Positions 19,222-30,882 of a stretch of DNA of 64,000 bases are shown in pieces. Positions within the stretch are counted from its first letter, which is position 1, and each line of letters opens with the position of its first letter. The DNA is from Venturia oleaginea (taxonomy: Eukaryota; Ascomycota; Dothideomycetes; Venturiales; Venturiaceae). The stretch is from positions 62,001 to 126,000 of the forward strand of contig JABMLP010000010.1 in assembly GCA_013176395.1 (NCBI GenBank), in the 5' to 3' direction. Under the pieces are notes generated by a model. That model was not told the origin of the DNA and did not search any database. It saw nothing but the letters and a program-made list of their open reading frames with translations. The position numbers and the translations under genes are program-made.

Positions 19222-21930
19222 CACCCTCTCAGTGAACTCAAACCTGTTGAGTACACTGAAAGATCCTACAAAATCCATCCTTTTCGTGCCAATGCATTCA
19301 CCACATCCTCGAGATTAACCATTCCCAATTGGGCGATGAAGCCCTCCTGTTTTTGGGGTCCAAACAACTTTGTGAGACCGTCTGCTACCATCAATGCAGT
19401 AGCCACGAGAATTACCTTGATAAGGCCGCCCTGAACCTGTTCATGAAGCCACATTTGGTGTATGTCAACGTGTTTGAGCCGGGTAATCAACTTCGGAGTC
19501 TCTTTTTCGACGATGCCAACGGTTTGGGAGTTATCGCAATTGATGATAATTGGTTCATCAGTAGTAAATTGAATGGTTTCAAGGATCGGTGCCACCATAT
19601 CATTTCTCGTGAGGCCGCCGAGAGTGATAGAAGTTCTGCTTCCGTAGTAGATGTCGTTACAGTGCGCTGTTTGGTTGCCTTCCAATCAATTGGTCCTCCA
19701 TATAACATGAATACAAAGGCTTCACTGCTTCGGCAGGTCTCAACATCGTCTGCAAAAGATGCATCAGACCAGCATGAGAAAACAGACTTTGTAATGGAGC
19801 CATTGAACTGAATAGCCAGGAACTGTGAGTAATACAAATACACGATCAAGTAATCAACTGCATTCATGAATTGCTGGGAGGGTTTGGTGAGAAATTCTGA
19901 CAGTAACGAGCATGCTTTAGCGACATCAGGGAGTGATATTGTCGCTGTAAAGTTCACTGAACCAACCTTCTGTTGGTAGAGAAAGATGAAATCAGGTTTG
20001 GCATCCTCATCACCGACGAGAGGGGCCAAATGCATAGGAGAAAACACCTTTTTCCGTGACGTGAGACCGAACTTGTTGGCCACCTTCTCGAGGTAACCAT
20101 CTTGGAGTAATGAGATTGTCCTGTTGCTGGTGTTTCTGAATATCCTGATACCTAGAAAGTACTCTGGTAGACCTATCCTTTTGATGCTGTAGCGAAAGGC
20201 CAATTTAGCTTCGAATTCAGCCACCAAATGCATAAATCTCGGATGACAGGCGACAATGATATCGTCAACAAAGAATAATACCAGTAGATCTTTCATGATG
20301 AAAAGACAAGGGACACCCGGCACTGGCATCAAGCCAAAAGACTCGAGAGTCTCGGAGAAGTGAGCTTGCCACAGGGCTGGAGATTGGCGTAGACCGTACA
20401 ATGCACGTAGCAATTTGAGTACTCCTTGCATGTGGAACCCATCGGATGATGTACATACACGAGCTCATCCATGTCTGAATTGATGAAGGCATTGACAATA
20501 TCATACTGCCTCATCTCGAGTCCAAAAGCGGCAATGAGAGCGATCAAAAACCTGAAGATCCGTGCGGCTAGTGTGGTTGCCGTAGTCTCCTGCATGGTAA
20601 GTTTCAAGTCTCCTCGTACACACAATCTGGCTTTGAATTTGACGAGGTATCCATCGGAATCAACTTTGTAACTGAACACCCAAAGAAGAGGTAATGGAAC
20701 AACACTAGGCTTGATATCCTTATCATCTTTGATATGAACGAAGGTCCTAGCACGGCGAAGGTCGTTGTATTCTTTTTCGGCTGCGGAAATGAACTGGTCT
20801 GCATAGGGGTGACGAATCATTTGGTGCCAGAATTTGGGAGGATCCGGAAGATGACTGATGTGAGTTCGAGATGTCATTGTAGTAAACGATAACGCTGAAT
20901 TCCAGGCCAAAAGATATCCGGATAGCTCGTCAATCTGGGTAACAAAAGCATTGTGACGTTCAGATCGAGTCCTTTTGCTTGAAATGATGTTGTCAGTGTC
21001 GAGATCTGCACTAACCTGAGTAGATTCTGGTATTGTTTCGTAATACCACGATGGCCGGGTAGCAGAATCATCCTCAATGGTTGAATCCTCAGGGTTGACA
21101 CTAAGATCTCCATCGGATTCGAAGTTTCCTGAAGACCCAAGGTCAATTGATGGTGTCGCTTCAGGAGTTGGAAACTGTTCTTGGATGGCTTCCTCTTCAG
21201 TGGGCGGCTTTGATTGGGATCCGGTTGATGCTGCAGCCTCATTACTACCAACTGCTGGCCTGAATAGGCTGAAGGTATCACAAATGGCAGCAGAGACTCC
21301 ATCTGAAAGCGTCGGAAGTGGAGGAAGTTCACCAATCAGTTGTGCAACCTCCTGAACCAATCCTAAGTCAGCATCACCAGGATGGTAGAATCTTGTAGAA
21401 TCAAAAGTAACATCTCTGGTGCGGTAGACTTTGCCTTTGGATGGGACCCAAACCCTGAAGATGTTGCTGGAATTATATCCAACAAGGTATCCAATATGAG
21501 CTCTTGGTTCCAGCTTGAAAAGCTTTGGAATGCGGTAGATAAGAGGGTAAGCCCTGCAACCATACACTTCGAGATGTGCTAGATTGGGTTGCCTTCCAGT
21601 AACAGCTTCAAAAGGTGTTCGCCAATCCAAGCGTTCAGTCGGCCAAAGATTGAGAAGATAGGCTGCGGCCTTGACACATTCAGACCACATATTCGCTGGG
21701 AGTTTTGCATGGTTCCGAAGTGAACGAGCTACTCGAGTGAAAATACGACCTGCTCCTTCTGCTGCGCCATTCTGATCCTGAGTATGTGATGCAGAGGGTT
21801 CTCGAACAATACCGTGTGCTTTGAGGAAGTTGGCCAGACGTGAGTTCACAAATGCATCGGTTTTGAACCACCGAATCTTGTACCCCATCGCCTCAATCAT
21901 CAGTACAAACTCTTCAATAGCATCAACCAT
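19222..21930 (-). pseudogene. pol: Copia G pol, distal part: end of integrase, RT and RNase H, with two frameshifts
   Basis: From 21930: integrase core end (SHTQDQNGAAEGAGRIFTR, CRAYPLIYRIPK), long S/T/E linker, then RT start (FWHQMIRHPYADQFISAAEK, FKARLCVRGDLKLT, YDIVNAFINSDMDELVYVHH). Near 20430 the frame shifts, and RT goes on with LKLLRALYGLRQSPALW and catalytic FVDD (LFFVDDIIVA, where most copia have YVDD). RNase H has TSTTEAELLSLSAA; near 19660 another shift, then LKHVDIHQMWLHEQV and VADGLTKLFG to the stop at 19266. The 44 bases 19222-19265 are noncoding. Confidence 0.88.
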
Positions 21931-24764
21931 GAGCAGTGCGTTCGATAATCAATCGATTGAGCCATTCTCAAGATTGATTGCCCGATTCGGCCAATATATG
22001 GCTTGATTGACGGCTTGATTGAGTCGGTGTCAGTGAGATTGATGGCTTGAGTGATCGGTCAATTGAGAGATCTAAAATACACCATTTTTAAGCCCTTGAT
22101 GCTGTATCTGACACGCCTCAATTGTATTATCACTCATACCGTTTCTAGCATCAGTAATGAGCCTACCGGCTTGTGAAAATACTCTCTCAACCTCTGCAGA
22201 TATACCAGGAATCGATAATACATTGAAAGCAAGACGAGATAAGATCGGATAGTCATTGCGGTGCTGCTCCCACCACCCAACAACGTCGTGAACTGGCTTC
22301 CAGGTGGTAGGGTCGAAATATTTCATGTATCTCGTATAATCGTCTTCTTTGGTGACTACCCGGCGCTTTTTGGTGATCACGTGGACTGATAATCTGTTGA
22401 ATTTGTCTTAATATGAGGGCCGCTTACCGCTGGGTTCACTCTCCGCTTCTGAGGATGGTTCTGGCGTAGGTGACGGTGATGGTGAAGGTAAGGTCCCGTA
22501 TTTGTCGCAGTATTCGTCAAAAAGGCGCTGCATACCTCTCTCGGCGCGTTTGTACCAGGTACGATTGTTGTACTTAGCCCAGTGGTCTTCGAACCACAGT
22601 AATCGTAGGTTTGGGTCGCAGATAATGGCGGCGTAGTAGAGATCTGACTCTTCAATCATAGTCTGGTACTTTGAGGTCTTCAGAAGCGCTTCTTTGAGCC
22701 CGGCTACGTAAGGTTCAGCAAACTCAGTAGCAAGATTGAGAGAAGCAACCTCATTCTGCGCGTCAGTGAGTCTCTCGTGAATGCAAGTCAACCCTTTAAT
22801 GACTCCGGCGGCTGTGCCTTGTATAGATTCTGTCGCATTACCCTCCTCTTTGAGACAGAACGTCTTGAAGTCTTCTAGTATCGCACACCAAATTTCAAGC
22901 ATCTCGAAGTCGTCATTTGTGAGGAAGGACTTCCTAATATCAACGCCTTTACCGGTGTAGTTGTAGAGCCTCTACCACTTGATAATAACCGCCCTGAGCG
23001 AAAGGACACGTTGTATCATCTCGAAAGTGCTGTGCCATCGGATTCCGCCGCCAACGAGAAGTACATACCAAACATCGAGTCTGGCATCCTTTTGAAGCGC
23101 TTCAAAAGCTTCTCTACGCTCAGGTGAGCGATTGATGAATATGCAGAGATTGTGTACGCGACCGATAAGTCCTAGGCGCGCCCAGACCTCAAACTGTTCA
23201 TCATCGCCGGCCGCGGCAAGTGACTTATTGTGCTTAGATTGCTCATTATCGCCGAAGAGAAAGTCCTCTACGATAAGATTGATGATATGGCCAATACAGC
23301 GAATGCGCCATCTTCTGGACCACCCGGAGGATAGCCCAGAGATCAGAACCTCAAGGTGAGCAACACAGGCGTCGTTATCTGATGCATTATCCGCTGTGAA
23401 GCCTCCCAAGTTTGTCCCATCGATGGCGAATGTAGTGAGCACTGAGGCGATCAGTTTAGCTTGATTCTCTCCAGATTTGGAGCCAAAAACGCGCGGGAAG
23501 CCGATGAGAATCCGTGACTGCCTGTAGTTTGATTTATGAAGTGGGAGCAGACAGCAAGGTAGTTCTTATGGTTTCCTCCCTTCCAGGCGTCTACTGAGGT
23601 ATTGATTCGACTTTTGGCGCCCTTGATCTCGTGTAGGATGGTCGGTAACCGTTTTTCGTAGGACTCAAAAACCCGTTTACTGACGGAGGACTTTGCGGTT
23701 GGTAGAATCGCTGTAAGAGTCTCAATTGCGCCGGCCTTGAGTAGCGAGAGGGTATCGGGATGGGAGGCTGTATGGAAGGCAATATTGTGCTTGATAGTCC
23801 AGTCACAATATTGCTGTCTGTACACGATGGCATCGAAATTATCGTCCTTTTTGAGACCACAAGTCTCGCAATGTGTCAACGGCGCTTCAGTTACTTCCTC
23901 CTCTTGCAATCCATTCACTTCAATGGAATCTCCTGGGTCTTTGACGCCGTGCCGGGAGAGAAGGTGTCCTTGTATGCCGCCGGTAGACGTCGCCACGTAG
24001 ATTCCTGTATGCCAACTCCTCAATTCATGACACCTCTTACAGAGCCAAAGTCTCTTATGCTTCTCACCATCCGCTTGGATCTCTGCGCCATGCTCCCAAA
24101 TGTAAGAGTTGAGTCGGGATAGCTGCTGCTTGGTAACAGGCCTGAGCCTTGGATTCCGCAGTTTCTGGCCGTCCTTTTGAAGCCGTGACCATTGTATATC
24201 GAACTTGCAACGCTGGAGATTGAGAGGACGTAAGGGAGTTGTAATAACCCTATGAGGAAGGATAGAAGCTACTGGTATAGGGCTTTCGGGTTCTGGAGGC
24301 AGATCTTGCGACAGTGAGGCTTCGTCGATAGCTGTACCGGATCTTTGAGAATAGCCTTCAGGCCTTCTCCGCTGTACGAATCTAGTCATCATCTTGAATA
24401 GTCTGTAGAGAAAACGTAGTGGTTGTGATGGTAAAATTAGTAGAAAATGAATATAATTAATCCAATGTTCGAACATATTCGAAGCATAGGAAAAACCCCA
24501 TCTTCGGCGCCGGTCGGCGCTAAATTTAGTGGATCATCCCACTAATTTCTAGGGGCTACCTTCTAAAACTACGTCACGTTACTTAAGCGAACTCAACACC
24601 ATGGATTGAGCAATCACTCAATCTTTGAGGCTTCAATTGATTGATTGATTCATATATATCATAGCTTGATTGATGGCCTAAATAGGCCGATTTTCGTTCG
24701 CCTGACGGCGCCTGACGGCGTCGGTCAATCAATTCAATTGCTTATCGAACGCACTGACCATGAG
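21926..24764 (-). mobile_element. hAT DNA transposon H with 8-bp target duplication ACCATGAG
   Basis: Element 21934-24756 (2823 bp). Ends are CAGTGCGTTCGATAA (left) and its inverted partner TTATCGAACGCACTG (right), 15 bp perfect. ACCATGAG stands at 21926-21933 and 24757-24764; eight bases is the hAT hallmark. Inserted in the integrase core of copia G, between ...HWGDDLMV and DAIEEFVLMIEAMGYK. Both ends carry clustered TTGATTGA/TTGATGG motifs (21950-22060 and 24597-24735), likely transposase-binding subterminal repeats. Confidence 0.96.
22072..24476 (-). pseudogene. hAT transposase of element H, two stops and one frameshift
   Basis: N-terminal part (24476 to about 23530) with a BED-like zinc finger, LWLCKRCHELRSW...HLLSRHGV, and the block INTSVDAWKGGNHKNYLAV. 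A one-step frameshift near 23530 leads to LIGFPRVFGSKSGENQAKL. Then come the RNase H-like core with FTADNASDND and CIGHIINLIVEDFLFG and the region IRWHSTFEMIQRVL, a TAG at 22972-22974, a helical insertion domain, a TAA at 22408-22410, and the C-terminal dimerisation domain (WWEQHRNDYPILSRLAFNVL, SAEVERVFSQAGRL) to 22072. Both stops fit CAG/CAA to TAG/TAA. No intron is needed. The start ATG is uncertain. Confidence 0.88.
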
Positions 24765-26209
24765 GTCATCACCCCAGTGGTTTGTTACCATATGATAAGC
24801 TGTGTTGTTGCAGACGAGGTGAGTGGAACGTTGATTATGGTCAAAAGATGGGACGTGATGAACCATATCTACCGACACCCTCTCAAATGGGAGACCTGAA
24901 CCCAGATCTGAGTGCCCAGTACGACGAGAGACCCTTCTCTGAGCCTTGGACAATGCACAGGACTCACATTTGTTACCAATAGGAGCGTTGTTGGTGGTAA
25001 CAATAGCTCCTTGAGTACAGTTTGGGAGCTTTGAAATCGCTCTCTCCGATACGTGATCCAAAATCTCATGCCATTCCTTTGCAATTGCTTTCTTGGGTTG
25101 GCGAGGAGTAGTGCTCACAGTATGAAAAGATGTGACGGGCACTATTCCTGTACTAGTTGCAAGAGCAATAGCTTCGAAATCGGCGGGAGTAGCAGGTGGG
25201 GGCAAATCTGGTGGCGACTGAGAGTCGGATAGTCAACTCACAGATTCCATCGAATTGGCAACCCACCACATTGATCGTTCTCGTCTGAATGAAGCCTTGT
25301 GAACGCCGTCAAGTAAGATTCTGCATTGTTTCAAGTCGATGTCATAACCTCTGTCAATGAGCTTCGAAGCAGCGACCACATTGGTGCTGAAATCTGGTGC
25401 GTAGAGAACATCTTTGAGCAGAAGAAAACTGCGACCACTTGGTGTGTCAATTGGCAGTTTGACAGTGCCTTTGGACTCGATGAGGGCCAAACCAGTACCA
25501 CCAATCACTGAAGAGCCTGGGGCCACAGCTGAAGCTGCATGTAGTTGACCGAGGTGTTCGTGATATGACTTTGGGAAGCAGTATCGAGATACCAAGTGTC
25601 GTGAATGATAGATGCTTGGGTTGCAAGAGCAATAGGAGCCTCCGGTAATAGAACCATAACTGTGTGAGTAGATACCGCAAAATCTTCATCCGATTTAGGT
25701 GCAGAATCATTACTTTCCTTGCTCTTATCATTGCTAGACTTTACCTTAGTCTCTGCCTTCGCATTCAGTTCATCAAAGATCTTCTGTAAGCCTTTGTTCT
25801 TCCTCTCATAATCTATTGAGTTGTGTTTGTAAAGATCCTTATGGTAATCCCATAACCACTTCTTTTGCTCTCCTACTTTGCTGGCGGCTTCTGGGTCGCT
25901 GGCGCCAACAAGAGACAGACTTGGATACTGAGGTTTCACAAGGACGGGCTGTTTGGTATATTGATGGGTAGGAGGATCACCTAATTCGGTGCGTTGGGTA
26001 TCATCAGAAGCAGCCTTAAAGCTCGCAAGAAGGTCCAACTCAGCCTGGGTCCTTGGAATGGGCTCTGGTTTGAAGTCGGGATCTATATATTGCCAGAGGT
26101 CGTCTGGGGCCGAAAGTTGACGTATGAAGTCCTTGAAAGCGATGAATTTACTGGGATGATCAAGGAACACCTTAAGGGAGGCTTTGGCGGTAGATTTTGG
26201 TGCAGACAT
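24765..26209 (-). pseudogene. Copia G proximal part: gag, protease and integrase start
   Basis: Gag starts at 26209 (MSAPKSTAKASLKVFLDHPS) and runs in one frame into the protease active site WYLDTASQSHI near 25560-25595, which has D-T-A where D-T/S-G is usual. The frame then shifts, and protease continues as DVLYAPDFSTNVVAASKLI to 25233. After another stop comes the pre-integrase zinc domain (WHEILDHVSERAI, CESCALSK) and the first catalytic aspartate block FERVSVDMVHHVP, until H cuts in at 24764. Gag is short because no separate zinc knuckle is seen. Confidence 0.85.
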
Positions 26210-26450
26210 CGTATAGAATAGCGCAGGATTGGCGATAATATCGATGGTGGTTGATTCAAAAACAAAGATTGTGCTCAGAAAGTTTACGGGGCAGAATAGC
26301 TGTAAAGATGCCTAATAAGGACCAACTCAAGTAGTAGCGTGATGATTTCGCGGTGAATAGGTGTTATAAACAAGGCGGTGAACCATAAGAGGCTTAGCGG
26401 GAGAAAGGCTAACAACAAATGTACAGTTAGAGCAAGACCGGGCTCATAAC
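26210..26450 (-). promoter_or_regulatory. Leader of copia G with primer-binding site
   Basis: Directly next to the 5' LTR, plus strand 26438-26450 reads CCGGGCTCATAAC. On the element strand this is GTTATGAGCCCGG, complementary to the anticodon arm of initiator tRNA-Met ending in the anticodon loop. Drosophila copia is known to prime with such a 5' half of the initiator tRNA. The rest is untranslated leader. Confidence 0.8.
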
Positions 26451-26604
26451 TGACGAGATTTCAATGTATTGAGAGATCTGCACGAGGCTTCAATTGAGAG
26501 CCGATGAAGCCACTTAATATACAGAAGATTGACGCTTTAACATGGCCCCTTAATCTTTCTCTCTGAAACGCCAATGTACGGCAATTGACACGGCAATCTT
26601 GTCA
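26451..26604 (-). repeat. 5' LTR of copia G
   Basis: 154 bp, same limits as the 3' LTR (TGACGAG...TTGTCA). It differs from 19068-19221 by only a handful of bases, so G is fairly young. Confidence 0.92.
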
Positions 26605-26609
26605 GATCC

Positions 26610-27044
26610 TGGTAGTAGAGCCTGAGCAGCTTTGGTGAGTTCTTAAAGCTCTCAGCATCATACCATGTATTATCTGGGTCCCAACCTTTCCATGATACCA
26701 TGTATTGTAGCTTTTGTCGGTGAATACGGCTTCCAAGGATGGCCTCAACCTCCCACTCGACATGGCTGTGCACTTCGTAGGCATCATTTGGATCGTTGGT
26801 ATTGATTTGACCCGGGAGCCCCTCTGTAGCCGCTTTCCTCAATCGATCAGAGTGAAAAACATTGTGTATCTTGTACGATTGTAGTAATTGAACCTCCCAG
26901 CTATGTCCTTTTTTTCCAATGATAGGGTATGGGCCTACCACAGGGTTATCCAACTTGTCAGACGGTCGATCAGTGCACCAGGCTCTCTTGGTGACGTACA
27001 CCATATCGCCCATGCCTGTGGTGTCGTCAAAGCCGAAGTCTTCA
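26610..27044 (-). pseudogene. pol: Element E: integrase C-terminus and chromodomain between the two copia insertions
   Basis: Continues the integrase frame that stops at F: D-F-G-F-D-D-T-T-G-M-G-D-M-V-Y-V-T, then the barrel KLDNPVVGPYPIIGKKG and KIHNVFHSDRLRKA, and a chromodomain (EWEVEAILGSRI, YMVSWKGWDPDNTWYDAE) followed by LLRLYYQD at 26610. The chromodomain aromatic residues W and Y are present. Open without stop. The proximal part of this frame is at 31346 onward. Confidence 0.88.
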
Positions 27045-27246
27045 TATGAGGTCGAGCGAAATACAGAGTTGTTGAGTTGAATAGACATACAGTTGCATGT
27101 TCTCGCCATAACAGCAGTTCAATCAGGTTATGTAGGCCATTCTACAGTGCAAATAACAAAGAATGACTGTGTGCAGCAGGAATGCAGCAATCCGGTGTCT
27201 TAACAACCCACATCACATGTCTGATACATGGATCTACATTCTTACA
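27045..27246 (-). repeat. 3' LTR of copia F
   Basis: 202 bp. Minus strand TGTAAGAATGTAGATCC...CTCATA. The target duplication and the primer site both place the far end at CTCATA, so the termini are TG...TA and not TG...CA. Polypurine tract CTGAAGGGGTG sits right before it on the minus strand. Confidence 0.9.
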
Positions 27247-27587
27247 CACCCCTTCAGGCTGTGCGACGAGCAGTTGAACAGGCTGAACCCAAAAAGAATG
27301 ATGCTGAGGTGAAACTTCCCTTCAGATCGCTAACAAAATGAGTGTAGAATGAAAGAGATACTTCGTTGACTTCGTAACCGCACTGATACAAATTGGTTTC
27401 GTGCTAAGGTGATGAGAAACGTCAATATGAGATGAAAAAAAAAGAGAATGAGGGTCTGACGCCGACCAGGAATGGCGCTATACCGCATTCGGATAAAAAA
27501 ACTTTTTGCAAAGATAGCTGCAAACGACTGAATTCGTGAAATGAGCCACTTCAATCGCTCAACTTTGTGCCAAGGCTGCAATGGTTC

Positions 27588-29420
27588 TCAATCTGGTGCA
27601 ATGACTCCATCGCCAATGACCATATTGCCCTGGTTTAAGAACTCCTCCTGCTTCTGTCGTGACCCTGCTTTGGTGAGTAAGTCTGCCACCATTTTAGCCG
27701 TAGGCACATGTGCCACTGAGAGGTTTTTGGCTTGAATTTCCTGGCGTAGCCAATGGTGATGGATGTCGATGTGGCGCAGCTTAATGGTGAGCTGAACTGA
27801 GTCCTCGGTGAGTAGTAATCTGATGGTCTATAGGTTATCGCATTTGATAGTGATGACTTCATTGATTGTGAAGTTGATGTCCGCAAAGAATCGCTTCCAC
27901 CACAAGACCTCTTTGCTCACTTGTGAGGCCGCTAGTAACTCTGCTTCTGTGCTTGATGTGGTCACAGTTCTCTGCTTATTAGCCTTCCAGGCAATAGCCC
28001 CACCAGCGCACTTCATGAAGTAGCCTTGGCGTGACTTTCTGGTGGTGACATCGTCGGAAAATGAAGCATCTGCGGAGACATCCATAAATGACATGTGGTG
28101 ATCTACAATTGAGGGATTGATGTCCTCTCTACCATATTCAATAGCAAAATGAGAGGTTCCTCTGAGATAGGTGAGGCAATGATCAGCTGCTTTGAGGTGA
28201 TTAGGAGAGGGATTCATTTGATATTCGGCCAAAGTTGATGCTGCGAAAGCGACGTCCCATCTCGCCATACACACTGCATATCCGATGCTGCCAACTTTCT
28301 CTTGCATTTCAGTGATTTGTGCAGCAGTGGCCTGACCCTTGTAGGGTTGCAGGGCTTCATTTGGCAATGGCGTGTGAACTGCACATTTAAACAGAAACCT
28401 CTCAAATCGCTTGCAGATCTTGTTGATGTAGTCCTTTTGGCAGATTCTGAGTGAGCCTTTGGCACGGTCCCTGGTCAACTGGATTCCGAGGAAGTGCTTA
28501 GGTTCACCCATTTTTCGAAGCTCATATTTGGTGGAGAGGGCGGCCTCAAAGTCGTCAAACTGGGACTGATGTTGCTTGCGGTAGAGACAAATAATGTCAT
28601 CTACAAAGAAGAAGACAATGAGTCGCTCATTTTAGTGGATGCAATTAACGCCTGGCACTGAGTTCAGACCGATTGATTGTAGGAATCCAGAGAACTCATT
28701 GTGCCAAAGATGTGGTGAACGTCGAAGTCCGTATAGGGCCATAAGCAATCTCCAAACTTCACCTGCTTTGCCAAACCCTGGTGGTGGCAATGTTTAGATC
28801 TTTTCATCTAACTTAGCGTTCAGGAATGCGGTAATAGCGTCATATTGGCGGGCTTCAAGATCGAAATAAGCTGCCAAAGCCAGCAAAAACCTCATCACTT
28901 CTGCAGCTAAAGTTGCTGCATATGTGTCAAGGCCATTGAGAGGTTGCTTGTCACCCCTCACGTAAAAACGGGCTTTGAAACGGATAAGATAGCCATCTGA
29001 ATCGAATTTGTTGTCGAAAACCCAGCGCAATGGAATTGGTTTTGGCCTCAGATCTTTAGTGTAGGATACCTGGGCAAACACCCCTTTTTGCTTCATCTTT
29101 CCAAGCTCTTCAATGCATGAGGCTTCCCATTCTGGCCAATGAGGTGATCTTCTTGCTTCATCAATGTTGTTAGGAGGTTTGGGTAGATCGTCCCTGTGCT
29201 TTCTGGTGGAATTGATGAGGGTTAGGAATGCATTAGGGTAGGAGACTTCGCCATCTTCAATTGTTGTATAGAAGCTGTGGAATGTCGATGGATAACTAGG
29301 GTCAAACTTCTTTGGTGGCTTCCTGGTCCTACCGCTTGTGCGGGGAGTTGGTGGCACTTTAGGAGTCTCTGGTGCCTTTAGGTGGTAGTACCTTAGGTGG
29401 TGGCTTTGTTGGTGTATCAC
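27588..29420 (-). pseudogene. pol: Copia F RT and RNase H with three in-frame stops
   Basis: One frame over about 610 codons. RT start: WPEWEASCIEELGKMKQKGV, PLRWVFDNKFDSDGYLIRFK, YDAITAFLNAKLDEKI, then TAA near 28794. RT palm: WRLLMALYGLRRSPHLW, a second stop near 28632, then catalytic FVDD (VFFFVDDIICLY) and KHFLGIQLTRDRAKG. RNase H: TVTTSSTEAELLAA, ITIKCDNL, third stop TAG at 27828, then LRHIDIHHHWLRQEI and VADLLTKAGS to the natural stop at 27588. No frameshift within this part. Stops fit CAA/CAG to TAA/TAG, though the parent codon is inferred. Confidence 0.87.
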
Positions 29421-30882
29421 TCATTCCAGCCCTTGAGGATGGAGAAGAAGCCCTCGATTTTGGCGTGGCAAAGTCATCATCATCAATAACCTCAAAGATG
29501 GCTGGGTGTGCAATTGGCTTTGAGGATGGTTGTGAGGGACTTGAGGTGGACAGGATGTCGACAAACCATCCATTGACTGGGGCCATTTGGGTTGTTGAAA
29601 CTTCTGAAGTAATCTGCTTATTCTGAGTCGATTGGCGATGAGTTTGAGGTAGTACATTTCGCTCAATTGGGTTAGCCTGCTCCTGATGGTGGCTATTGAA
29701 ATCATCTTCCTTAAAAGTGACAAGATAACTGTAAGAATCCTCATCTTCTGCCACCGTGTGATTTGCTTCGTTCTTTCTGGGTGACCTGCCATTGTTCTTC
29801 TCACCTTCCAGACACTTTGCCTTGTCCTCATTGTAGGCCTTCTTCACCTTCGAGTCTTTGAAGCTTTCCCTAACCTTTTTGAGCTTCTCTTCATCTGGTT
29901 TCCATTCATTAGGAACCATGCCATCACCAGCATCATTCGTTACCGTGAGACAGTAGTAACATCTGAACATCCTGTGCTTCCAAAAGGTGCTGCCACAGAC
30001 ACATGGTTCCTTGGAGTTTGAGCGACTTCCTCCGTGTCTGCCACGGCCACCTCTGCCACCTCTGCCTTGCCCTTGAAACTGTGGCTCACTGCAATCTTCA
30101 GTGTTGAAGGATATGTTATCCCGACCGCGGGGCCTTGTGAGGGGTTTGGTGTTCATGTATTGACGGAAGTCAACCACAAGTTCTGGTACATCGTGTATGT
30201 AGTAGGTAGGGTCAAAGAGGTTTGCCCGTTTGGCATCAGCGTAATTGCGATCAATTCGAGAGAGTAGATTGAGGGCTTCAATGATGAATAGCTTGTCAGT
30301 AGGTAGGTGAGTTTTGCCTACGGCCGTCTGAAATGTCACTATCTTCTCTTTAACCATCTTGCTGTATTGCACACTCAACTTATCCAATATGACCCTCCAA
30401 TCTTGGTGTTTAATCTCCGTATTTACCAAATGATTCCACTTCATCTTCATGTCTAGGAGGGTGGCCTCATTTGAGGGCTTGCATCGCGCTTTGAGCTTCT
30501 GTAATGTCTCCCACAAAGTGGTACATCCGGCGATGGTATCTTGATTTGGGAGAGTGATTTGTGAGCGCACTTTCCTTCCAATGGTGGCTAGCCCTGAGGC
30601 CATCTTTTTGTATTCGTGGAGGTCAAATCGGAAGTCATCTTGGCGTAGTCTTTGTAGATTCATTTGGTCTGCCGTGTGCGTGGCACCGGTCAAAGGTGGT
30701 GGTTTTGTAGGTTTTACCAGGAGGGTTGGCTGTGCAGACTCATTGACATCGATGTATTGCCAAACTGACAGGTCTACAGCCTCCTGTTGGATGATTTGGA
30801 TGAAGTAGGGCCACTCATTGTGGTCGTTGAGGATGATGTCCACCTCAAGGTAGACTTTGGGGATTGCCGCTTGTGCAGCCAT
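29359..30882 (-). CDS. gag: Copia F gag fused to the pre-RT linker
   Basis: 507 residues, intact. The copia gag fold occupies about 20-250 (WQYIDVNESAQP, LWETLQKLKARCKPSNEATL). A glycine-arginine RGG stretch (about 268-285) is followed by a C-x-C...C-x2-C cysteine group (about 293-310; CVCG, CYYC). Near residue 440 NGWFVD is the first half of a protease active site, but the next residues, ILSTSSPSQP, already belong to the S/P-rich linker that precedes RT. This marks the internal deletion. The frame runs out at 29359 in an overlap with the RT frame. Confidence 0.85.
   Translation of the reverse strand: MAAQAAIPKVYLEVDIILNDHNEWPYFIQIIQQEAVDLSVWQYIDVNESAQPTLLVKPTKPPPLTGATHTADQMNLQRLRQDDFRFDLHEYKKMASGLATIGRKVRSQITLPNQDTIAGCTTLWETLQKLKARCKPSNEATLLDMKMKWNHLVNTEIKHQDWRVILDKLSVQYSKMVKEKIVTFQTAVGKTHLPTDKLFIIEALNLLSRIDRNYADAKRANLFDPTYYIHDVPELVVDFRQYMNTKPLTRPRGRDNISFNTEDCSEPQFQGQGRGGRGGRGRHGGSRSNSKEPCVCGSTFWKHRMFRCYYCLTVTNDAGDGMVPNEWKPDEEKLKKVRESFKDSKVKKAYNEDKAKCLEGEKNNGRSPRKNEANHTVAEDEDSYSYLVTFKEDDFNSHHQEQANPIERNVLPQTHRQSTQNKQITSEVSTTQMAPVNGWFVDILSTSSPSQPSSKPIAHPAIFEVIDDDDFATPKSRASSPSSRAGMSDTPTKPPPKVLPPKGTRDS

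Larger units (their letters stand above)
19063..26609 (-). mobile_element. Ty1/copia element G with target duplication GATCC, host to hAT element H
   Basis: LTRs 19068-19221 and 26451-26604 (154 bp each, few differences), flanked by GATCC at 19063-19067 and 26605-26609. Inserted in E just after the chromodomain. Gene order on the minus strand is gag, protease, integrase, RT, RNase H, as in Pseudoviridae. The integrase is split by H. Frames shift between gag/protease, in RT and in RNase H. Confidence 0.94.
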
